Source of the DNA: Maridesulfovibrio frigidus DSM 17176
Lineage (GTDB): Bacteria; Desulfobacterota; Desulfovibrionia; Desulfovibrionales; Desulfovibrionaceae
Assembly: GCF_000711735.1 (NCBI RefSeq)
Contig: NZ_JONL01000001.1
Location: 372,001 to 436,000, forward strand
DNA: 64,000 nucleotides
Direction of reading: 5' to 3'
Positions 36,551 to 44,600 of the stretch are shown here, one piece after another. The number at the start of each line of letters is the position of its first letter. Position 1 is the stretch's first letter. A program made the translations under genes and the position numbers. The notes beneath the pieces were generated by a model. The model was not told the DNA's origin. It saw nothing but the letters and a program-made list of their open reading frames with translations, and did no database searches.

Positions 36551-36747
36551 TGCAAAGCCAACTAGGCCGTCTTTGCCGAATTTACATTCTTTTATTTATT
36601 ATTTTACAAATGGTGCAACTAATCTTGAAAAATAGGGTTCTACGGGTTGCCCGTTAACTATTAATGGATTATAAATTTACAGTTTTTTGCAATTAAACTA
36701 AAAGTTAAAAAGGAAGCTTATTCCGACTTTGCATACAAGCTTCCTTT
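36551..36747. other. AT-rich 458-bp divergent intergenic region with three stem-loops
   Basis: Lies between the divergent HD-GYP gene (start 36382) and cdsA (36841), so it must hold two promoters, neither of which I can place confidently. It contains a bulged hairpin gcaaa-gcc/ggc-cgtc-tttgc (36552-36576), a short hairpin acggg-ttg-cccgt (within 36640-36656) and an 11-bp stem aaaggaagctt/aagcttccttt (36709-36719 and 36737-36747) without a T-run. No ORF of interest. Confidence 0.4.
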
Positions 36748-36840
36748 ATAATTTAAACAGACAAAGATGATAATTTAATTTCTGAATTATATAATTAAAT
36801 TTACAAGCTAAACTTAGCAAAAATTTAAACAGAGGATTAC

Positions 36841-37644
36841 ATGCCCTTAAGCTCCTTGCAGCAACGCTGTATAACATCAGTGACTCTCGTCGCGGTCCTT
36901 TTCCTTGCTCTTTATTTCGGAGGGCTATTCCTCGTAAGCGTAGTAACCATTTTTTCAGTTATAGCGCTCCATGAATTTTACTCAATGTTCTGGAAAGAGG
37001 AATCACGCTCTTTATCAAAAATGATGGGAATGCTATCTGGAGCAGCGATTGTTTTAACAGGAGCTCTAGCATCTCATACATGGATGCTTGTTTTATTGCT
37101 CGGACTTTTTTGGGTTTTTAATTTCAAATTCCTATTTTCCTACAGCTCCAGCCCGGGAAGAACTTCATATAATGACAGCATGGTTCTTTTCTCCGGCCTG
37201 ATTTATATCCCTTTGACATTGCAGTTTTTAACATCGATGAATAGCTGGGAAATAATATTTGTTCTCCTGTCATCATCTGCATCTGACACCGCAGCCTTTT
37301 ATGCCGGTACATATTTTGGAAAGAAAAAAATATGGCCGCGTATTAGTCCTAAAAAATCATGGGCAGGATCAATCGGAGGCTTTACAGCCTGTGTTATCTG
37401 CTGCACGGTATACGGGTTGTTCCTCGGTCATGCCTCCGTTATTGCATGGGTGATTCTCGCAGGCTCTTTAAACATCGCTTCGCAAATGGGTGATTTCTTT
37501 GAGTCCGCTCTCAAACGCAAGCTTGATATTAAAGACTCCGGCAACATTTTGCCGGGACACGGCGGAGTTTTAGACAGAATAGACAGCCTTGTTCTTGCCC
37601 TTCCAGTTTATATTTTAGCAAGACAAATACACGCCTTTTTTTAA
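36841..37644 (+). CDS. cdsA: Phosphatidate cytidylyltransferase
   Basis: 267 residues with about seven hydrophobic membrane segments. The CDP-alcohol signature is complete: SALKRKLDIKDSGNILPGHG (20 residues ending before GVLDRIDS), preceded by SDTAAFYAGTYFGKKK and SPKKSWAGS. Makes CDP-diacylglycerol, the precursor of all phospholipids, from the phosphatidate formed by PlsC. First gene of cdsA-dxr-rseP-tsaB. In many proteobacteria it follows uppS directly; here about 6.2 kb intervene. Confidence 0.95.
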   Translation: MPLSSLQQRCITSVTLVAVLFLALYFGGLFLVSVVTIFSVIALHEFYSMFWKEESRSLSKMMGMLSGAAIVLTGALASHTWMLVLLLGLFWVFNFKFLFSYSSSPGRTSYNDSMVLFSGLIYIPLTLQFLTSMNSWEIIFVLLSSSASDTAAFYAGTYFGKKKIWPRISPKKSWAGSIGGFTACVICCTVYGLFLGHASVIAWVILAGSLNIASQMGDFFESALKRKLDIKDSGNILPGHGGVLDRIDSLVLALPVYILARQIHAFF

Positions 37645-37691
37645 TAAACACTATATAAACATTTGAAACTTAAGAAGACGGATATACTACT

Positions 37692-38894
37692 TTGAAAACA
37701 TACATATCTCCTTGGCCTTCAACAGCGGAACTGCCTCCATTTCCTAGAACCATTTCGATCCTTGGCTGTACAGGATCGATAGGCACAAGCACCCTGAAGG
37801 TGATTGAGCAGCATCCTGATCTCTTTAAAATAACAGCACTGGCCGGTGGAAGAAATGCCACCCTCCTTGCGGAGCAGGCAACAAAACACCGTCCTAAATA
37901 TTTAGCTGTGCTTACCGATGGAATAGCTAAAGAACTTAAAGCATTACTCCCTGCTGACTACAAACCTGAAATACTGACAGGCCCATCAGCTTACGTAACA
38001 CTTGCCTCACTGGATGAAGCATCACTAATCCTATCCTCAATTGTTGGGGCAGCCGGATTTGAGCCTACTCTGGCAGCAGCTAAAAAAGGTAAGATGATAG
38101 CCCTCGCAAACAAGGAATCCCTTGTTCTCGGTGGACATATTATCCGCGCAGTTTGCCACGAGACTGGAGCCACCATCCTGCCCGTAGACTCTGAGCACAA
38201 CGCTTTATTTCAAGGGCTCGCAGGCCATGATGGCGCAGATGTAAGCAGGCTTATACTAACAGCTTCCGGCGGACCATTCCGCGGTAAGAGTAAAGAATTT
38301 CTGGAAAAGGTTACCCGTGAACAGGCCCTGAATCACCCAAACTGGGACATGGGCGCAAAAATCAGTATCGATTCAGCAACCCTTATGAATAAAGGATTGG
38401 AATTCATCGAAGCGTGCCATCTATACGGCTTGCCTCCAGAACAAATCGATGTTGTTGTTCACCCGCAAAGTATTATTCATTCTCTGGTTGAGTATGTTGA
38501 CGGTTCACAGCTTGGCCATCTTGGAGTTCCCGATATGCAGATTCCAATTGCATTCTGCACCTGTTTTCCGCAGAGAGTGCCGCTTGAACTTAAACCGCTG
38601 AACCTTGCTGAAATCGGGACCTTAACTTTCGAAAAACCGGATCTTGAAGTTTTCCCTTGCTTGAAACTCGCAGCGGACTCTTTTGCAGCGAGCCAAAGCC
38701 ATCCTATCGTCTTAAACGCCGCTAACGAAATTGCTGTAGATCTCTTTTTACATGAAAAAATTGGATTCTCTGACATCCCACTAATAATCGGCTCAGCTCT
38801 TGAACGCCATAGCTCTTGCGACGTAAGTGAAGCAGGTGCGGTTCTCGAACTTGATGTCAAAACCAGACGCGATGTTATGGACTCTATCGCTTAA
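37692..38894 (+). CDS. dxr: 1-deoxy-D-xylulose 5-phosphate reductoisomerase
   Basis: 400 residues. NADPH-binding ILGCTGSIGTSTLKVI, ALANKESLVLGG, the metal/substrate motif PVDSEHNALFQ, LTASGGPFRG and MNKGLEFIEACHL are diagnostic for the second enzyme of the MEP isoprenoid pathway, which supplies UppS. The only start that fits the length is TTG at 37692; no in-frame ATG lies before the NADPH motif. It begins 47 bp after cdsA and ends 8 bp before rseP. Confidence 0.95.
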   Translation: MKTYISPWPSTAELPPFPRTISILGCTGSIGTSTLKVIEQHPDLFKITALAGGRNATLLAEQATKHRPKYLAVLTDGIAKELKALLPADYKPEILTGPSAYVTLASLDEASLILSSIVGAAGFEPTLAAAKKGKMIALANKESLVLGGHIIRAVCHETGATILPVDSEHNALFQGLAGHDGADVSRLILTASGGPFRGKSKEFLEKVTREQALNHPNWDMGAKISIDSATLMNKGLEFIEACHLYGLPPEQIDVVVHPQSIIHSLVEYVDGSQLGHLGVPDMQIPIAFCTCFPQRVPLELKPLNLAEIGTLTFEKPDLEVFPCLKLAADSFAASQSHPIVLNAANEIAVDLFLHEKIGFSDIPLIIGSALERHSSCDVSEAGAVLELDVKTRRDVMDSIA

Positions 38895-38902
38895 GGCAAA
38901 AT

Positions 38903-39976
38903 ATGACATGGATTTATAATGCTCTCATAGTTATCGGCGTGTTCGGTGGTTTAATTTTCTTCCACGAACTAGGCCACTTTATTGTTGCCCGCCTGCTCGG
39001 AATCGGTGTTAAAACCTTTTCTCTGGGATTCGGTACTCGACTTGCCGGATTTACACGAGGGAACACCAGCTATAGGTTATCCCTTATCCCTCTTGGCGGC
39101 TACGTGAGCCTTGCAGGTGAAGAGCGCGACATGGAGCACGACTCTGGATTTAGCGCAAAGCAATTATTCATGAACCGCCCACCGTGGCACAGAATGCTTG
39201 TTGTTGCTGCTGGCCCGATTTTTAACTTTATCCTCGCATGGGTCATTTTCTGGGGAATAATTTTAACCCACGGACAGATGGGTATGAGCCCTGAGGTCGG
39301 ACAACTGCAACCAGATGGTCCGGCTCTTGTAGCAGGAATTGAGGCCGGAGACAGCGTTCTTTCTATTAACGGGAAGAAAATTGTTTTCTGGAGTGATTTA
39401 GCTGAGACAATTCAGCATAGTACGACAGATTCTCTAGACTTCGTAGTCTTGCGAGACGGCGTAGAAAAAAGTATTATAGTAAAACCACAAGTTCAAGAAC
39501 TGAAAAACCTTTTCGGTGAAGATATCCGCGTTCCGGTTGTAGGCATCATTGCCGCTGGCAATACAAAGACAGTGGAACTGAATGGAGTATCCGGTGCAAA
39601 AGCCGCTGCCCTACAGACATGGACTGTAACCAAACTGATATGCACATCCATTGTCAAAATGGTTGAAAGAGTCGTGCCCATGGATTCAATCGGTGGCCCG
39701 ATCATGATTGTACAGGCTATCAATCAGCAAGCAGAAAGAGGAATACTCGAGCTTCTCCAGTTTACTGCTTTTATCAGCATTAACCTCGGACTGCTGAATT
39801 TACTGCCCATACCTGTTCTTGACGGCGGACACCTGCTTTTCTACGGACTGGAAACTGTTCTGCGCAGACCACTCAACGAAAGGCTCCAAAACGCAGCAAC
39901 ACGTGTGGGGCTGCTTTTGCTTTTCTCTCTGATGGCTTTTGCTATCTTTAACGACTTAGTGCGAACGTTTAAATAA
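38903..39976 (+). CDS. rseP: RIP metalloprotease RseP (site-2 protease)
   Basis: 357 residues, four membrane segments, zinc motif HELGH in FFHELGHFIVARLLG, one PDZ domain (about 125-200, SVLSINGKKIVFWSDL) and the C-terminal active-site motif NLLPIPVLDGGHLLFY. Cleaves anti-sigma factors or signal peptide remnants inside the inner membrane. With one PDZ domain rather than two it resembles the shorter deltaproteobacterial and Gram-positive forms. tsaB starts on the base after its stop codon. Confidence 0.94.
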   Translation: MTWIYNALIVIGVFGGLIFFHELGHFIVARLLGIGVKTFSLGFGTRLAGFTRGNTSYRLSLIPLGGYVSLAGEERDMEHDSGFSAKQLFMNRPPWHRMLVVAAGPIFNFILAWVIFWGIILTHGQMGMSPEVGQLQPDGPALVAGIEAGDSVLSINGKKIVFWSDLAETIQHSTTDSLDFVVLRDGVEKSIIVKPQVQELKNLFGEDIRVPVVGIIAAGNTKTVELNGVSGAKAAALQTWTVTKLICTSIVKMVERVVPMDSIGGPIMIVQAINQQAERGILELLQFTAFISINLGLLNLLPIPVLDGGHLLFYGLETVLRRPLNERLQNAATRVGLLLLFSLMAFAIFNDLVRTFK

Positions 39977-40786
39977 ATGAATTCACATTCAAATACTAAA
40001 ACAGCGCTTCTTCTAGCCCTTAATGGGACAGAAGAAGCGCTGCAAATTATTCTTGCGAAACGTGAAGAGGATGAAGATTCATTCTCATTGCTGGACGCGC
40101 AGATTTTGCAGGTACCCGGAAAATCCGCATTTTTTATGATTCCGGCCATTAAATCAGCTCTGGACTTGTTTGACTATTCCGCGAAAGAGATCTCGCACAT
40201 TGCGTGCATCTCTGGCCCCGGAAGTTTCACAGGACTGCGACTGACGTTTTCGGCTGCGGCTGGAATTATCTCTGGTAATAATGCACTTGTTGCAGGATTG
40301 GAATATCTTCCTCTACTTGCTGCCGGACCAGCAAAGTTTACAAACCAGCCGCTCTGGGTGGTAACTCACTCACGTAAAATGCAGGTTTATATTCAGGGAT
40401 TTAAGCCACTTTCCGGCGAAGAAATATTCCCTGAGCCATTAACTCCAGTACTTCCTGTTCCTGCTAAAGAGGCTCTCGATATAATCAGATCTTACAAGCA
40501 GGAAAATGCTATTGTTTTCGGTAGCGGACTAACCAAAAACAAATCATTTTTTGATGAGTTTTTGTCTGCCAATCCACACCTCTCTACTCTTCCTCAAAGA
40601 TTTAACAGCCCTGCAATTCCGGACATTCTTGAGCTCGCTAATAAGGCCGAATTTGGAAATGAAATGCCATTCCCACTTTACCTTAGAGGATCCGACGCAG
40701 AGGACAATCTTGAAGCTATAACTAAGAAACAGGGCATCCCACTCGAAGTTGCCAGAAAAATGCTGAAAGACATATCCCCTGTTTAG
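39977..40786 (+). CDS. tsaB: tRNA threonylcarbamoyladenosine biosynthesis protein TsaB
   Basis: 269 residues. The actin-like ATPase fold motif ISGPGSFTGLRLTFSAAAGI is the family hallmark; the N-terminal strand KTALLLALNGTEEALQI is diverged from the usual LAIDTS. TsaB partners TsaD and TsaE in making t6A37 of ANN-decoding tRNAs. No gap to rseP. The C-terminal YLRGSDAEDN resembles the family's YLR end. Followed by a strong terminator closing the operon. Confidence 0.85.
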   Translation: MNSHSNTKTALLLALNGTEEALQIILAKREEDEDSFSLLDAQILQVPGKSAFFMIPAIKSALDLFDYSAKEISHIACISGPGSFTGLRLTFSAAAGIISGNNALVAGLEYLPLLAAGPAKFTNQPLWVVTHSRKMQVYIQGFKPLSGEEIFPEPLTPVLPVPAKEALDIIRSYKQENAIVFGSGLTKNKSFFDEFLSANPHLSTLPQRFNSPAIPDILELANKAEFGNEMPFPLYLRGSDAEDNLEAITKKQGIPLEVARKMLKDISPV

Positions 40787-40814
40787 AATAAACTTAATCA
40801 ACATAAGCCGTTAT

Positions 40815-40852
40815 AAAGAGACCTTCATTATCTAGTGAAGGTCTCTTTTTTT
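40815..40852 (+). terminator. Intrinsic terminator after tsaB
   Basis: Perfect 13-bp stem aaagagaccttca (40815-40827) with tgaaggtctcttt (40836-40848), 8-base loop, T-run. Confidence 0.92.
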
Positions 40853-40883
40853 GTTTAAAAATATAAAATATCATCCCCAGCTC

Positions 40884-40910
40884 TAAAGAATTCTAAAGAC
40901 TAGACGATTA
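40884..40910 (+). promoter_or_regulatory. Sigma-28 (FliA) promoter of flagellin
   Basis: TAAAGAAT (40884-40891), 11-bp spacer, GACGATTA (40903-40910), very close to the consensus TAAAGTTT-N11-GCCGATAA, and about 95 bp before the flagellin start. Confidence 0.75.
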
Positions 40911-41004
40911 ATTAGGCACGGAAGGACCAGATAGCTTTGTGAACCTGAGTTCCAAGGCAATGTTTTTGGCAAGGAAGCCAATTCTTACTTTCAAGGAGGA
41001 AAGC

Positions 41005-41886
41005 ATGTCTTTAGTGATTAATCACAACTTAATGGCAATGAATGCGACCCGTAATTTGTCGGACTCGTATAACAATCTTGCAGTATCAACTCGTCGCCTG
41101 TCTTCAGGTCTTCGTGTTGGAACCGCAGCTGACGATGCAGCAGGTCTCGCAGTACGCGAAATTATGCGCTCTGATGTCAAGTCACTCAATCAAGGTATTC
41201 GTAACGCCAACGATGCAATTTCCATGATCCAGACAGCTGACGGTGCGCTCGGCGTTATCGATGAAAAGCTCATCAGGATGAAGGAACTTGCAACACAGGC
41301 CGCAACCGGTACCTATAACTCTGACCAGCGCTTGATTATCGATTCTGAGTATCAAGCAATGGCATCAGAAATCACCCGTATTGCTAACGCAACTGACTTT
41401 AATGGAATTCATCTTCTTAATGGTAACTTATCAGGAGCAGACTCTTCTCACAGTGGTGCCGGCCTGACCTCTACTGGTCCGGTTAAGGTTCACTTCGGGA
41501 CCGGTAACGACTCTGCAGAAGACTACTACTATGTTGCCATTAACACAGCGACTGCATCAGCTCTTGGCGTAGGAATGGGCGCAAGCAATTCTATCTCCAC
41601 ACAGGCTCTTGCCCAGGCTTCTCTGGATAAGCTGAACAACGCAATCATATCTAAGGATAAGATCCGCGCTAACCTTGGTGCTACTCAGAACAGACTTGAA
41701 AACACCATTACCAACCTGTCTATTCAGGCTGAAAATGTTCAGGCTGCGGAATCCCGCATCTCTGATGTTGATGTCGCAACTGAAATGACCGAGTTCACTA
41801 AGAACCAGATCCTAACCCAGTCTGCCGTAGCGATGTTGTCGCAGGCGAATAACATGCCTAGAATGGCAATGCAGCTCATCGGTTAA
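41005..41886 (+). CDS. fliC: Flagellin
   Basis: 293 residues from the ATG at 41005, which follows AAGGAGGAAAGC; the frame is open from 40939 but the extension is not flagellin-like. N-terminal D0/D1 domain (INHNLMAMNATRNL, RRLSSGLRVGTAADDAAGLA, QTADGALGVIDEKL) and C-terminal D1/D0 (LGATQNRLENTITNL, ISDVDVATEMTEFTK, MLSQANNMPRMAMQLIG) are complete; the variable centre (about 135-200) is short and Ser/Gly/Thr-rich, a likely target for O-glycosylation. Exported by the flagellar type III system and polymerised as filament. First gene of a flagellar block with fliD and fliS, driven by a sigma-28 promoter. Confidence 0.96.
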   Translation: MSLVINHNLMAMNATRNLSDSYNNLAVSTRRLSSGLRVGTAADDAAGLAVREIMRSDVKSLNQGIRNANDAISMIQTADGALGVIDEKLIRMKELATQAATGTYNSDQRLIIDSEYQAMASEITRIANATDFNGIHLLNGNLSGADSSHSGAGLTSTGPVKVHFGTGNDSAEDYYYVAINTATASALGVGMGASNSISTQALAQASLDKLNNAIISKDKIRANLGATQNRLENTITNLSIQAENVQAAESRISDVDVATEMTEFTKNQILTQSAVAMLSQANNMPRMAMQLIG

Positions 41887-41933
41887 ATTTACCGCTGGTA
41901 TGCTCACCTTTCTGAGCAAAAGTTTGATTAAAG

Positions 41934-41970
41934 AAAAAAGCCGGGTCGAAACGTTCGGCCTGGCTTTTTC
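41934..41970 (+). terminator. Intrinsic terminator after flagellin
   Basis: 15-bp stem aaaagccgggtcgaa (41936-41950) with ttcggcctggctttt (41954-41968), two G-T pairs, 3-base loop and T-run. A smaller hairpin tgctca/tgagca (41901-41918) precedes it. Confidence 0.88.
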
Positions 41971-42011
41971 ACTTCAAACCAACTAAGGCCCCCCGCAAAC
42001 CAGTAGTAAAA

Positions 42012-42028
42012 CTGGCACCACCTTTGCA
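42012..42028 (+). promoter_or_regulatory. Sigma-54 promoter of fliD
   Basis: CTGGCAC (42012-42018) and TTGCA (42024-42028) with exactly 10 bp between the invariant GG and GC, as required for RpoN. It lies about 50 bp before the fliD ATG. Confidence 0.78.
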
Positions 42029-42079
42029 TTACATGAGGCAAGTAAGAACCTAGGGAAAAATATTCCCGGAGACAAAAAA

Positions 42080-43807
42080 ATGGCTGATTACACCTCAGGA
42101 AATATTAACTTCGCCGGCCTTGGTAGTGGCACGGACTTTCAGTCAATGATTGATGGTGTAGTCTCGCTTGAGCGTACTCACATCAATAGCCTTGAAACAT
42201 GGAAGAGTTCATGGAACACTAAAGTTGACCGTTTTCAAGAGCTTGATACCGCCCTTCTTTCCTTACAGACTACCCTTAAGTCCATGGACACCATTGACGA
42301 GTTCATGAGCAGATCTGTGTCCACAACAGATTCAGACACCCTGACCTCTACAGCGACAAGTGAAGCTTTAGTTACAACTCACGCCGTTGAGATTAACCAA
42401 TTGGCACAAAATGATATCCACGTAACAAGCAACGGCGCAGCTTCCGTTAAAGACTCAATTTTCCCTACTGCAGGATCATTTACTTTTTCATATCAAGGGG
42501 AATCGGTAACGCTCAGTAATATTGCAGCCGGAACCACCATGGAAGGGTTTGTCAATATGATAAACGCCCATGCTGACACCAGAAGTAAAATCAGGGCGAC
42601 AACTATCGATGATGGTACATCCACTCATCTTCAAATTTATGGACTTGATCTTGGAGATGACAATCAGGTCATCATATCAAATACTACAGGTATGACCTTC
42701 AGCGCGGCAGATTTTGCTCAAACTCAAAATGCCCAAAACTCAAAAATGAAGGTAGACGGATTCCCCCCCGGGGCCGCAGACTGGATTGAACGCGACACCA
42801 ACTCTGTAAGCGATGTAATTGATGGCGTAACCATCAACATGAAGCAAACTACTGGAGCTGGCGAGACCGTTAATATTGGTATCACTACAGACACAGCAGG
42901 AATGCAGGAAAATGTCCAAAAGTTCGTAGACCAGAATAATGCTGTCCGAAACATGATTAAAAGCCTTACGCAGATTGATGACAGCTCTGCAGAATCAGAA
43001 GGGTCTATCCTCACAGGTAACTATGGTGTAGAACTGCTTGTCGGGCAGCGTTTAAAGAACATCATGTCCAGTCAAGGAATTGGCTTTTCGTGGTACGAAG
43101 AGTCAGCTGGTGGTGATTTTACTGGCGACAAGTATTCCGCATTGTCCCAGCTTGGAATCATGACTAACGCAGATTCAGGCGGCGCAAACATGGGTCTTTT
43201 AGAACTTGATACAGACGTTCTAAATGCGGCACTTGCAGACGATCCATTTGCGGTCGCAGAAATTTTTGCTGCCAACAACAAAGGGGTAAGCGACTCCCCG
43301 AATGTTCAATACCTCTCACACATTAATGATGTGACCGAGGCAGGCACTTACAATGTTCAATACGAAGTATCGGGCGGACAGATTATTTCTGCCTCCATCA
43401 ACGGAAATACGGCCGAGTTCGACCCAGCCACGTGGGAAATAACAGGTGCCGGCGGTAATCCTGAAGCTGGTATGGCCGTCAGGGTTGAAAATCATAATGA
43501 TGGGGTTTACGGAAACTCTAACAGTGATGCCGATGATGCTGTTTTAGTTCACATCAAAATGGGTAAGTCTGCCGAATTAGTCAGCGCTATTAGCGAAATT
43601 ACTAACGAAGATGGACCTCTCGCTATTTTGGAAAGAAACTACAATGACATTATGGATAACATTGATAAGAAAATCGAAAGAGAAGAAAATAGAATTGATC
43701 TATTCGAACAAAACCTGACGAACAAATACGCAAGGCTTGATGCTCTTCTGGGTAAGTATCAAGGTATTCAGGCACAGTTAAGCTCAAGTATTGATCAGTT
43801 GGAATAA
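42080..43807 (+). CDS. fliD: Flagellar hook-associated protein 2 (filament cap)
   Basis: 575 residues. N-terminal FliD_N region (NFAGLGSGTDFQSMIDGVVSLE) and C-terminal FliD_C with the long helical end (NDIMDNIDKKIEREENRIDL, RLDALLGKYQGIQAQL) are clear; the centre carries a flagellin-hook IN-like segment (VEINQLAQNDIHV, SFTFSYQGESVTLSNIAAGT). It caps the filament tip and guides flagellin assembly. Own sigma-54 promoter; no terminator between it and fliS, but fliS has a separate sigma-28-like site. Confidence 0.95.
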   Translation: MADYTSGNINFAGLGSGTDFQSMIDGVVSLERTHINSLETWKSSWNTKVDRFQELDTALLSLQTTLKSMDTIDEFMSRSVSTTDSDTLTSTATSEALVTTHAVEINQLAQNDIHVTSNGAASVKDSIFPTAGSFTFSYQGESVTLSNIAAGTTMEGFVNMINAHADTRSKIRATTIDDGTSTHLQIYGLDLGDDNQVIISNTTGMTFSAADFAQTQNAQNSKMKVDGFPPGAADWIERDTNSVSDVIDGVTINMKQTTGAGETVNIGITTDTAGMQENVQKFVDQNNAVRNMIKSLTQIDDSSAESEGSILTGNYGVELLVGQRLKNIMSSQGIGFSWYEESAGGDFTGDKYSALSQLGIMTNADSGGANMGLLELDTDVLNAALADDPFAVAEIFAANNKGVSDSPNVQYLSHINDVTEAGTYNVQYEVSGGQIISASINGNTAEFDPATWEITGAGGNPEAGMAVRVENHNDGVYGNSNSDADDAVLVHIKMGKSAELVSAISEITNEDGPLAILERNYNDIMDNIDKKIEREENRIDLFEQNLTNKYARLDALLGKYQGIQAQLSSSIDQLE

Positions 43808-43877
43808 GTTAATGAGCTAAACTCTCAGCAAATATAAAAATTTAATGGACCACCTAAATAAAAATTCAATTTAGCTC

Positions 43878-43905
43878 TAATGTTTTTCTAGAATCAGGCC
43901 GATTA
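43878..43905 (+). promoter_or_regulatory. Probable sigma-28 promoter of fliS
   Basis: TAATGTTT (43878-43885), 12-bp spacer, GCCGATTA (43898-43905); the -10 matches the FliA consensus at 7 of 8 positions, the spacer is one base long. Confidence 0.55.
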
Positions 43906-43926
43906 AGATGTCAGGAGGAGCAATAA

Positions 43927-44469
43927 ATGCAAAAAGCAGCTCAAGCATATCTCTCTACTCAGGTGCATACAACTTCCAAGGGTGAACTCCTTATCATGCT
44001 CTATGATGCCGCCATCAAGTTCATGAAGCAGGCCAAAATCAAAATAGATGAGAAGGACTTTGCCGCAAAGGGAATCCTAATTTCTAAGGCGATTGAAGTT
44101 ATTTCCGAGTTGACAGCAAGCCTCAACAAAGAAAAAGGTGGAACCCTTGCTGAAAACCTAAGCCAGCTTTACATTTACTGTAATACCAGATTGTTGCAGG
44201 CAAATCTAAAGATGGATAATGAAAAGATTGACGAAGTGATAAAGATAATAGACGGCATTGCATCAGCTTATAAGGAAATTATCCCTACAGTTGAAGCACA
44301 GAATGCGGTTCCACTCCAGACTCACTCATCAAGTTCAAGCGGATCAACAAACCCGAATATGAGTTTTGTAAACGATCCGGGATACGGGCTTCCAACAGCT
44401 CAAAACATGCCGACTCCTAACACAATGCGCCTGAAGAAAGCCGCAAATGCTTACGGCTCATCCCGTTAA
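43927..44469 (+). CDS. fliS: Flagellar export chaperone FliS
   Basis: 180 residues. The N-terminal 125 residues are FliS: AQAYLSTQVHTTSKGELLIMLYDAAIKFMKQA and LYIYCNTRLLQANLKMDNEK (each longer stretch shown in part), a four-helix bundle that binds the C-terminus of flagellin and prevents premature polymerisation. A 50-residue Ser/Pro/Asn-rich tail (from about 128) is extra compared with the usual 125-135-residue FliS. CAGGAGG 7 nt before the ATG. Confidence 0.93.
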   Translation: MQKAAQAYLSTQVHTTSKGELLIMLYDAAIKFMKQAKIKIDEKDFAAKGILISKAIEVISELTASLNKEKGGTLAENLSQLYIYCNTRLLQANLKMDNEKIDEVIKIIDGIASAYKEIIPTVEAQNAVPLQTHSSSSSGSTNPNMSFVNDPGYGLPTAQNMPTPNTMRLKKAANAYGSSR

Positions 44470-44501
44470 AAAAAACTTGCTCCTACTTACAATGCTTACA
44501 C

Positions 44502-44530
44502 AAATGCCCCTTCCATAAGGGGCATTTTTT
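44502..44530 (+). terminator. Intrinsic terminator after fliS
   Basis: 11-bp stem aaatgcccctt (44502-44512) with aaggggcattt (44517-44527), 4-base loop and T-run. Confidence 0.9.
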
Positions 44531-44600
44531 ATTGCCTTTCATTTTATTAAAGAGCCGATTTCTTTACTTCCAACCTCTAATCTGTCATTTATTCCTAATC

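Noticed and set aside
36541-36660. GEMM (c-di-GMP) riboswitch between the HD-GYP gene and cdsA
   Set aside because: GCAAAGCC and a following GG-rich hairpin recall the motif, but the order, loop receptors and spacing do not fit.
40939-41004. N-terminal extension of flagellin
   Set aside because: The open frame upstream of 41005 lies between the sigma-28 promoter and the AGGAGG site and lacks flagellin similarity; the ATG at 41005 is the start.
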